Source: Tannerella sp.
Lineage (GTDB): Bacteria; Bacteroidota; Bacteroidia; Bacteroidales; Tannerellaceae
DNA: 7,868 nt
Reading direction: 5' to 3'
Assembly: GCA_031261145.1 (NCBI GenBank)
Contig: JAISJX010000415.1
Location: 1-7,868, forward strand
The translations under genes were made by a program, and so were the position numbers. The first letter of the stretch is position 1. The number at the start of each line of letters is the position of its first letter. The notes beneath the pieces were generated by a model, which was not told where the DNA came from, searched no databases, and saw only the letters and a list, made by a program, of their open reading frames with translations. This document shows positions 1 to 7,000 of the stretch, piece after piece.

Positions 1-144
1 TATCGTTTTATTAATCAATTCCGAGCATTTTTTCTTGCCGGAAACATCGGCTCCCAATTCTTGCAGATTATATATTTTTGCCTGTAGCGAAAATACACAA
101 CATAAAGAAAATAAGGGAACAATACATTTTTTGTAAGTCTTCAT
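1..144 (-). CDS. N-terminal fragment of an exported protein, probably a GH28-like beta-helix pectinase (truncated by window edge)
   Basis: This is an open frame of 48 codons from an ATG at 144-142 to the window edge, with no stop. The translation begins MKTYKKCIVPLFSLCCVFSL. It has a basic start, a hydrophobic core and a likely signal peptidase I site after Ala22 (LQA, then KIYNL). The mature part reads KIYNLQELGAD, then a Gly-Lys turn and SELINKTI. This follows the pattern of the first strand of right-handed beta-helix enzymes of the GH28/pectate lyase 3 type (short strand, xGAxxxGxxx, then a helix such as AINKAI). The ATG lies 8 bp after the TAA of the methylesterase gene, in an A/T-rich spacer like those of its neighbours, which supports the start and co-transcription. 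GH28 is the best guess from pattern and context. A PL9-, PL1- or other beta-helix enzyme cannot be excluded, because no catalytic region is visible. Confidence 0.72.
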   Translation of the reverse strand, partial: MKTYKKCIVPLFSLCCVFSLQAKIYNLQELGADVSGKKKCSELINKTI

Positions 145-152
145 TTTGTTTA
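145..152 (-). promoter_or_regulatory. Translation initiation region of the truncated last gene
   Basis: The 8-bp spacer reads TAAACAAA on the minus strand, directly after the CE8 TAA. It again gives two consecutive in-frame stops and no Shine-Dalgarno core. Its resemblance to the other three junctions is part of the reason for calling the 48-codon frame at 144-1 a real gene. Confidence 0.55.
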
Positions 153-1106
153 TTATTTAATTTTCCAATTATCACAACCTTTCATCACATTTTCAAGCGT
201 ATAAACAGCGGCTTCCTTAGCGGTCAGAATTTTTGACCATTTCACCCGTTCGCCGGTTCCGGAGCCTTTTCCTGTGTTATTATATTCCATATAGCGAGCT
301 GTTTTTTCATTTTCCACATTGTTCCAATTATGCCATCCCGCCGGATTGATTCCTTCCGGCAGACTGCAATTCATAAACAAAGTCATCCCATACTGACGCC
401 ACGGGCGACCCAAATACATGCCGGTAACGCCTTCAGCCAAATGTATATTGCAATGATTTAAAATATAACCAAAGGCTATATTTTGAGGCGTACTTGCCGC
501 CGTGATGTAGGAATTTCTTTTACACAGGATTTCACAATTCTCAAACCAACAGGTCGATGGACCGAAAATAAAATCGGTGGTTCCTTCGATATAACAGTTT
601 TCGAAATAATGCCTGCAATTATCCCGTCCGGTATAAATCGTATCCTGATTTCCCAGAATACGGCAATTACGGATGATAATCCGGTCGCCTTCAAGGTGCA
701 GCGCCACAGCCTGTCCCAACTGTGCCGCCACATTTTCAATGGTGAGGTTTTCAATCGTAATATCATTCCCCCTTACCAGAAAAGTGTAAGTCCGGAACGT
801 GCCCATTTTATTAATATTGGCATGGTCGTCATAAGAGATAATTGTTTTATCGCGGCTTTCACCGATAATCCGCACATTGCAAACATAAGTCGGGAGCACC
901 AATTTCTCTTTATAAACGCCATTTTTGACAAAAACGGTTATGGTTCCTTTCGGGTCGAATGCCCTGATTGATTCCAAAGCTTCCTGAATATCACGGAATT
1001 GACCGGTTCCATTACGGTCAACCACAATATCGTATTCTTGAGCAAATGCCGGAAGTAGACAAGAATAGCAGAATAGCAGACAGACACACATTCTTAAAGT
1101 TTTCAT
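153..1106 (-). CDS. Secreted pectin methylesterase (carbohydrate esterase family 8)
   Basis: This 317-residue enzyme should hydrolyse the methyl esters of homogalacturonan, giving methanol and polygalacturonate that the neighbouring lyases and GH28 can attack. Residues 1-22 are a signal peptide (cleavage after AFA, before QEYDI). The rest is one right-handed beta-helix of normal CE8 length. CE8 signatures appear in order: GQAVAL at 131-136 (Gln132, oxyanion region), GNQDTIY at 152-158 (Gln154, and Asp155 as expected acid/base), GTTDFIFG at 175-182 (Asp178 as expected nucleophile), and YLGRPWR at 231-237 (Arg234 and Trp236, substrate binding). All key residues are present, so the enzyme should be active. 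The ATG at 1106 is 13 bp after the GH28 stop and gives an intact signal peptide; Met6 would shorten it. There is no lipobox, so the mature protein is expected to be soluble in the periplasm or secreted. Confidence 0.96.
   Translation of the reverse strand: MKTLRMCVCLLFCYSCLLPAFAQEYDIVVDRNGTGQFRDIQEALESIRAFDPKGTITVFVKNGVYKEKLVLPTYVCNVRIIGESRDKTIISYDDHANINKMGTFRTYTFLVRGNDITIENLTIENVAAQLGQAVALHLEGDRIIIRNCRILGNQDTIYTGRDNCRHYFENCYIEGTTDFIFGPSTCWFENCEILCKRNSYITAASTPQNIAFGYILNHCNIHLAEGVTGMYLGRPWRQYGMTLFMNCSLPEGINPAGWHNWNNVENEKTARYMEYNNTGKGSGTGERVKWSKILTAKEAAVYTLENVMKGCDNWKIK
1062..1080. repeat. Short tandem repeat, period 8, inside the CE8 signal-peptide codons
   Basis: On the minus strand TCTGCTAT occurs twice back to back and is followed by TCT, giving 19 bases of perfect period 8. 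It encodes part of the hydrophobic core of the signal peptide (LLFCYSC). The unit is not a multiple of three, so gain or loss of one copy would shift the frame near the start of the methylesterase. Two copies can arise by chance. Confidence 0.6.
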
Positions 1107-1119
1107 TTTATTTAATTAT
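1107..1119 (-). promoter_or_regulatory. Translation initiation region of the CE8 gene, purely A/T
   Basis: The minus-strand spacer reads ATAATTAAATAAA and is followed by ATG. With the end of the GH28 frame it forms an imperfect 8-base periodic A/T tract: on the plus strand ATTTAATT occurs at 1110-1117 and again at 1118-1125, then ATTT. There is no Shine-Dalgarno. The tract should be unstructured, which is what Shine-Dalgarno-free initiation needs. Confidence 0.55.
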
Positions 1120-2682
1120 TTAATTATTTTCGCTCTTTACTATTTTATTTTTTTCAATTGATTCCGGCAGTTGGATATTTTCATTCCGTTTGCCGGTTAT
1201 CATGACGACAGTTGATAAATCCGGAGTGGATAAATCATCTATTTTTGTGTTTTTCACATTGTTCAATAATAACGCGGGACCCTGTTCGGGAATTATGGTT
1301 ACATTTTTAAAAATAATATCTTTGGATTCCGATAATTCCGCGCCATAATTCGCGCTGATACAGGCATTTTCCACATTGATGTTGGCAATGTTCATTTCCG
1401 GCAAACCGTTAAAGAACAAAGCTCTCCGCGCATTGCGCGACACCAAGTTTTTTACGTAGATATTACGGAATACGGGCGTTTCTTCCGTTACCGCAGGAAT
1501 GACTTCGTCGAGCGGAGTTTCATCGCCGTCGTCCAATGATTCGGAAGCTGATTTTCCTCCGTAATACAAGTCAAACAAGAAGGAATCGGTGATAATATCA
1601 AACATATTGATGTTATTGGCATAGACGTTTTCAACAACGCCGCCGCGTCCGCGCGTGCTTTTGAAACGCAATCCGACGTCTGTTCCCAAAAACGAACAAT
1701 TGGATACGGATATATTCCGAACGCCTCCCGACATTTCGCTGCCGACCACAAATCCGCCGTGTCCCTTGAACACTTTGCAATTATCGACAATCACATTTTC
1801 GGTCGGTATTCCCCGTTTGCGACCGCTTTCGTTTTTTCCGGATTTAAGGCAAATAGCGTCGTCTCCCACATCAAAGGTCGAATTGACAACCAACACATTT
1901 TTACAGGATTCGATGTCTATTCCATCCCCGTTTTGTGCAAAATCAGGATTACGGGCAAAAATGCCGTCCACAATCAGGTTTTCACACATCAGCGGATGAA
2001 TATCCCAATTGGGCGAATTTTCAAAAAGAACGCCTTGCAGCAACACGTTTTTACACTCGACTAAATTTACCATGACAGGACGAATAAAGGGTGCATTTTC
2101 AAAAGGCAACCACAAATCCGGCGTTTTCAATACTCCACCCGATTTCACGACTTTGTTCCAATGACTTTCAGTAACTTTTTCCCGTTTCAACGGTCGCCAT
2201 GCTTCGCCCGACCCATTGATGGAGCCTTCGCCCGTAATGGCTATATTTTCCAGATTACGTCCGGATATGGGCGATTGACAGCGTTGGGCGGCAATCCCTT
2301 CGTACGATGTTTCAATAATAGGATAAGCGCTAACATCAGTCGTAAACAGGATTAACGCTCCCTTTTCCAAATGCAAGTTGATGTTCGATTTGAAGACAAT
2401 GGGACCTGTAAACCAAACGCCGGAAGGAACAATCAAGACGCCTCCTCCTTTCCCTGACAAGGCATCCATGGCGGCTGCAAAAGCCTGCGTATTCAAAGTA
2501 ACGCCGTCGCCTATCCCTCCATAACCCGTGATATTTATTTCGTTCGCAGGAAATACCGGTTTCTTTACTTTGGGCATCTCGAACGGAAGGTTTTCATACA
2601 GATATTCGTATGAATATTTGTCTTGCGGTTTGCAAGCAAACAGGAGCGTTATTACCGCTGCAAAAAGAAAGATTCGTTTCAT
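1120..2682 (-). CDS. GH28 polygalacturonase, lipoprotein, probably exo-acting
   Basis: This 520-residue inverting glycoside hydrolase of family 28 should hydrolyse alpha-1,4-galacturonic acid linkages. Residues 1-17 form a lipoprotein signal, with LLFAC putting the lipidated cysteine at 17, so it should be membrane-anchored. The beta-helix begins near residue 50 (ITGYGGIGDGV). The GH28 active-site blocks are present in order: NGDGID at 251-256 (Asp253), GDDAICLKSG at 273-282 (Asp274/Asp275), GHGG at 308-311 (His309), and RFK at 339-341, the usual R-x-K. The SEMSGGV block (316-322) and the acidic loop around 380-402 recall bacterial exo-acting GH28 enzymes, so I favour release of galacturonate or digalacturonate from chain ends; this is inference. 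The first strand block has NGD where fungal endo-enzymes have NTD. The start at 2682 lies 14 bp after the PL1 stop. A related pectic substrate, such as a xylo- or rhamnogalacturonan, cannot be excluded. Confidence 0.95.
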   Translation of the reverse strand: MKRIFLFAAVITLLFACKPQDKYSYEYLYENLPFEMPKVKKPVFPANEINITGYGGIGDGVTLNTQAFAAAMDALSGKGGGVLIVPSGVWFTGPIVFKSNINLHLEKGALILFTTDVSAYPIIETSYEGIAAQRCQSPISGRNLENIAITGEGSINGSGEAWRPLKREKVTESHWNKVVKSGGVLKTPDLWLPFENAPFIRPVMVNLVECKNVLLQGVLFENSPNWDIHPLMCENLIVDGIFARNPDFAQNGDGIDIESCKNVLVVNSTFDVGDDAICLKSGKNESGRKRGIPTENVIVDNCKVFKGHGGFVVGSEMSGGVRNISVSNCSFLGTDVGLRFKSTRGRGGVVENVYANNINMFDIITDSFLFDLYYGGKSASESLDDGDETPLDEVIPAVTEETPVFRNIYVKNLVSRNARRALFFNGLPEMNIANINVENACISANYGAELSESKDIIFKNVTIIPEQGPALLLNNVKNTKIDDLSTPDLSTVVMITGKRNENIQLPESIEKNKIVKSENN

Positions 2683-2696
2683 TATCGTATTATTTA
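2683..2696 (-). promoter_or_regulatory. Translation initiation region of the GH28 gene, tandem stops, no Shine-Dalgarno
   Basis: The 14-bp spacer reads TAAATAATACGATA on the minus strand, after the PL1 TAA. The upstream frame therefore meets two stops in a row (TAATAA). No purine-rich ribosome-binding core is visible, and the start is set by ATG in an A/T-rich context. It is too short to hold a promoter or terminator. Confidence 0.6.
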
Positions 2697-4088
2697 TTAT
2701 TTAATTAAACTGTTCAAGTACATTTCCAGATTTGTATAGACCGGACTTAGCGTATATGCGTTGGCGTCCTTTGCATTCTTTTTATTCAGTTTATGCGCCT
2801 TTTCCCAAGCATCGGGTATGCCATCTTTATCACTGTCCGCCGGATAGGGTTTTGAGGAAAGTTCAGTCCAACCGCCCACTTGCGTTTGCGAATCAATCAT
2901 TCCTTTATCGCCGTAAGTAAACGTGCCGTTCAAAACTTCGTTCACAATCCGTTTGTCGATTGCATCCCGGAAAAGATTTGCGCCTCCCTGTTGCAGTACA
3001 GCGGCGTATGCCTGCTCGGCGGTATGTTGGGTCGTGATGACGTATTCAAACGGTTGCGGACTGCTGCAACGTTGAAACAGCGAATCGTCCTTGGGTTGTG
3101 TCTGGTCGATATGTTCCCGTTCAATAAACAATTTATAGTCCACGCCTTTCCAATTATCGGCAGTTACCTCCGGGGTTCCTTCCATCACGTTTCCGTTAAT
3201 ATAAAATCTCCCGAAATCATGGAATCCACCGTAGTCTTTACTTTGCCATGCTTCCAATATTCTGTCCTGAACATCCTTTTGCGTAGCGGGACCGGGTTTG
3301 TAATAATTGTTTACCATATTATATCTTCCGTTTTCACCGGCATAACTGCTGTTGAAGCCCCAGTTGTAAATGACATTGTTGCGAAAATCAGCCATTTCCG
3401 TTTCTTTGGTACTTTCGTGATAACGCGCTCCGCAGAAGCGGGGATTACGGCTGCTGTGATGTGCCAGTAAATTGTGGTGGAAAGTAGCTTTTTTGCCGCC
3501 CCAGATACCGCCGTATCCATGCTCCCCTTTCTCATGAACGCTGAGGCGCAGACTTTCGGAGAGAATGCACCATTGCAATGTGAAATGTTCGTTATCGTAA
3601 AACGAAGCGCATTCGTCGGTGCTCCAACTCATGGAACAGTGGTCGATCATTATATCTTTATGGCGCGTCCCGTTTAAGGCATCGTCCTGAGCTTTGCCCC
3701 TGTCTCCCATACGGAAACGCATATAACGGATAATCACATTGTTGGCATTGATATGTGTCGGATAATTGGCAACACATATCCCCTCGCCGGGAGCGGATTG
3801 TCCGGCAATTGTTATGCTGTCGTTGCGAATATTCAATGCCGAATCAAGGTAAATGGTTCCCGAAACGTGAAAAATAACCGTTCGCGCTCCTTTTGTGTCT
3901 ATGGCTTCCCGTAAACTACCCGCGCCATTGTCGTTTAAGTTATCAACAAACAAGACGCGACCGCCGCGACCGCCGGAAGTATATTGTCCAAAACCTTCGG
4001 CTCCCGGAAAAGCCAACTTTTGTTCCTGTGCCATAATAGCTATGGAAGACAGGAAGAATGTAAAAAGAAATAAACCTGAATTTTTCAT
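2697..4088 (-). CDS. Secreted pectate lyase, polysaccharide lyase family 1, with C-terminal calcium-binding tail
   Basis: This 463-residue lyase should cleave de-esterified homogalacturonan by calcium-dependent beta-elimination, leaving 4,5-unsaturated ends. Residues 1-20 are a signal peptide (IMA, then QEQKL). The beta-helix starts at AFPGAEGFG (26-34) and GSLREAID (57-64), the standard opening of Bacteroidota PL1 enzymes. IDHCSMSWSTDE at 148-159 corresponds to the vWIDH region; Asp149, Asp158 and Glu159 are candidate calcium ligands. HHSSRNPRF at 210-218 carries Arg214 and Arg217; an arginine here is the expected catalytic base. The C-terminus has a DxDxDGxxD calcium loop (DSDKDGIPDAWE, 418-429) followed by TNLEMYLN, a thrombospondin-3-like tail common in these lyases. 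The ATG at 4088 is 7 bp after the previous stop and gives the complete signal peptide. Whether it prefers pectate or methylated pectin cannot be read from the sequence; the neighbouring methylesterase favours pectate. Confidence 0.95.
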   Translation of the reverse strand: MKNSGLFLFTFFLSSIAIMAQEQKLAFPGAEGFGQYTSGGRGGRVLFVDNLNDNGAGSLREAIDTKGARTVIFHVSGTIYLDSALNIRNDSITIAGQSAPGEGICVANYPTHINANNVIIRYMRFRMGDRGKAQDDALNGTRHKDIMIDHCSMSWSTDECASFYDNEHFTLQWCILSESLRLSVHEKGEHGYGGIWGGKKATFHHNLLAHHSSRNPRFCGARYHESTKETEMADFRNNVIYNWGFNSSYAGENGRYNMVNNYYKPGPATQKDVQDRILEAWQSKDYGGFHDFGRFYINGNVMEGTPEVTADNWKGVDYKLFIEREHIDQTQPKDDSLFQRCSSPQPFEYVITTQHTAEQAYAAVLQQGGANLFRDAIDKRIVNEVLNGTFTYGDKGMIDSQTQVGGWTELSSKPYPADSDKDGIPDAWEKAHKLNKKNAKDANAYTLSPVYTNLEMYLNSLIK

Positions 4089-4095
4089 ATTTTTA
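4089..4095 (-). promoter_or_regulatory. Translation initiation region of the PL1 gene, no Shine-Dalgarno
   Basis: On the minus strand the spacer reads TAAAAAT between the TAA of the large gene and the ATG. It is A/T only, and the TAA inside it makes a second in-frame stop directly after the first. There is no GGAGG-like core within 20 bases of the ATG. This is the A/T-rich, Shine-Dalgarno-free initiation typical of Bacteroidota, and the short gap suggests translational coupling. Confidence 0.6.
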
Positions 4096-7000
4096 TTATT
4101 TATTGTTGATATACTGTATTAATTTCACCATATTCGACAGATAAGTCTGCATGGAAATTCCCATTACCGGCTTTTCGGTAAAATAGGTGGATGTATCATA
4201 TTCATCTCCAACATGAGTGGTTGCATATTTTGCTTCTTCGCTCGGCGACATCTGCGGACATTCTTTGTAAGGATTGGAAGTCATCGAAAGAGGAGACAGC
4301 CAGCAACCGTCTTTGTTCAGGCTTTTAATCACTTCCGAAATACCTGTAATCCCCCTGCTGTACCGGTTTTTTGAATAAAAACGTTCGAGCGGGATATTTT
4401 TCCCGTGTAGCAAAGGAGAATCTTTGGTTAATTCTTCCACCGGAATGCGCTTTATTTCATCGTAAGCTCTCCGCAATTCCTGAACATTGACAACAGCAGT
4501 GGAACTCATGTGAGAAATCGTATTGGTAATATCCTGACTGAAAAAATAAGACCCGTTCGCCACATTGCTTCCTTTACGGTGGAGATATTGTGGAACGCCT
4601 GTTTCCGGATCGATAAAGCGGGAAACCAATACTCCGGATTTCTCCGGTATTGTTCTGCCGTAACGTTTCACTTCCGAATCAGGAAGTTTTAATGATTCCA
4701 GAAAATCAATGGCGGCAGGGATTCCCGATAAAAATTTTGTTTCACCCGTCAAACGATAATAATCCATCATCAAATAACTCGTTTCCACGGTAGTAGATGC
4801 TGTGATGGATCTTGGTTCATAAGAACGCGCATGTGCCGGTTTGAGGTCTGCCACCGTGTATTGATCCGCCCAACCGGAATATGGAGCCGGTTGTTGCAAT
4901 GTTATGATCAAATTCATAGCCCGTGTAATGGGTTCTTTCAAAGTATCCAAATCCAAAGATTGATAACATTGAATCAAAAATTCAATATTGTTAGGACAAA
5001 CTTCATCATTCATGGTGATAAAGGAAGAATAATCAGGCTTACCCCGAAATACGTGATCATACATCAAGGGGTAACGTTGGGGCCAACCACCTGAAGGGTA
5101 TTGGCTTTCCAAGACAAACTGAATGCTCATATCTAAAGCGGGACGGAAAGCAGGGTCATTTTTTTCCTTATACATCCGAAGAAGAAGTTCAGCCGCAGAA
5201 ATCGTACTGCCGTCATCAAAAGTTGCATTGCCGTAATAGTGTTGAAATTCTTCCATGCGCCAAGCCTGTTTTCCGATAGTCGAATACCATTGTTTCAAGG
5301 AATTTTCTCCGGCATAATCGAACATATAATTCCAGCCACCACAAGGCAGTTGCGCCAAAATCAGAGCTTTAGCCGTTTCACAGGCGGCATCGTAATAATA
5401 TTCATCACCGGTGGCATGATACGCATCCAAAAACAAATGCCCTATCGAGCAGGTACCGGGTTCCTGTACCCAACCCATGGTCGGATAGGCTTCGAGTTCA
5501 CCCCATCGGCGGGATAAATCGGAAAGGTAAGCCCATACATAAGCGCCTTTGTTACCCACTTTTTCTACCATGAAACGGGTTGCCTGTTTCATCGTTTCAA
5601 TAGCTTTCTCCTTGGAGATTTCTTCTACGGGTGGTATTCCGCATAAAGAACCGCCTGCATTGAAAGCCGCCTGCGCTCGGTCGGGCATGGTGTTATAACT
5701 ATATACCACAGCCTTTTCGGGATAGGCGCGACGGTATTCGCTTACGGCGCGATATGCGTCGCGAGCGTCATCTTCGCCGGGGTCAATGATGCGGATATAT
5801 TGGCGTTGCGTCAGACTGACTCCGCCTTCGGGCGCATAGAGTGAACCGTCCGTCCGGTAATGCCACTGGCGAATGTCGATAATATCCACAAGCGAGACAT
5901 AATGTGCATCCGACAAGATGGCGTCGGTTACGTCTTTGGTAGCCGACAGCATGGTTTTCACATCGCGACCGTTTTCTTTTTCCCATTCTTCAATCGTATT
6001 CAACCAAAATTGCACGAATTGAACAGGACCCGTAAATTCAGCGCCCAAGTGGTGGATTACATTCGTGTTTTGCCCTAATTCATCCAAGTATTTCCGGATA
6101 TTTTGGCGATGGTAATTAGCCCGTTTTTCATTCGTAATATCATAATACTGCTCCGCCATAAATACCCGTTTATCGCCTGCATAATAGGTATTTTCCGGAA
6201 ATCCGGGGTCATTGATATTATTCGCCGAACGCCAAGGGTAATCCGCCCAATGCGCACCCTCTTCGATGATGTTGTGTTGCAGGTAATGGTCTTGTATCAA
6301 TAGTAAACCTTCCCTGTCGGCAATATCGGCGAATTGTTTCAGCCGGAGCCAATACCATGTATTGTACTGATTCAGGTCATATTTGCTCAAACGGTCGAAA
6401 GCCTCGCCTTGACCGCTGCGGCTGAACGGTTGTTCGTAAAAAGGCGCCCAAACGTCGGCATCGACCCTTCGGGAACGTCCATGATCGTCTCGTCGGCGTT
6501 CATACCACAAAGCGGGAAAATGATTCAATGCGGCAATATTTCTTCTTTTTAAATTGGCGGCAACCGAATCCAAGTCGTCCGTTAAACCCTGTCCTATCCG
6601 CCCCGGAACAAAGCGGGACAGATGAACGCCTGCTTCCCGGATTCCGCTTGGACGGGTATTTCCACGCCACAACGCCGTCCGTTGAACACGTCCTGCCAAA
6701 GGTTTGCCGTCCAGCATAATAATTCCTTTTTCAATCGTAACAGGATGATTAATTGCTGGTTGTAATTCGGATTTTTTATTCTTCCAAACAAGCTCGTCAA
6801 TTTCTTTAACAGACTTGTCGCGGCGGGCTTGACCCGCCATCCCCTCTGTTCCGGAAAATGTTATCGGATAGCGTGAGGTAATCGTATCAATCCATTTATC
6901 CATAATCAATTCCGGTTGTTCGGAACGTTTGCTCATCTCCGCGGTATAAGCCGCATCGGTATTTTCGAGCGGTTGATCATTCAAAGACAGTATCTTATTT

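Noticed and set aside
91..105. Lipobox in the truncated last gene (Cys15/Cys16)
   Set aside because: The residues before Cys15 are F-S-L, so position -1 is Leu rather than Gly, Ala or Ser, and Cys16 is preceded by Cys. A signal peptidase I site after LQA fits better.
483..971. Plus-strand open frame of 162 codons
   Set aside because: It lies wholly antisense to the CE8 gene, whose catalytic motifs are intact. It has no recognisable domain and looks like a codon-bias shadow.
1107..1135. Promoter or terminator in the A/T tract between GH28 and CE8
   Set aside because: No Bacteroidota -7 TAnnTTTG element and no GC-rich hairpin with a T run is visible. The tract is only 13 bp outside coding sequence and fits a translation start region.
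1465..1555. Acidic loop of GH28 (local residues about 376-406) as an unusual insertion
   Set aside because: A similar acidic GGKSASE...EETP.FRNI segment is, as I recall, common in Bacteroidota GH28 enzymes, so it is not a novelty.
2880..3470. Plus-strand open frame of 196 codons
   Set aside because: It is antisense to the PL1 gene, with no known motif and no credible start region. Long antisense frames are common opposite such genes.
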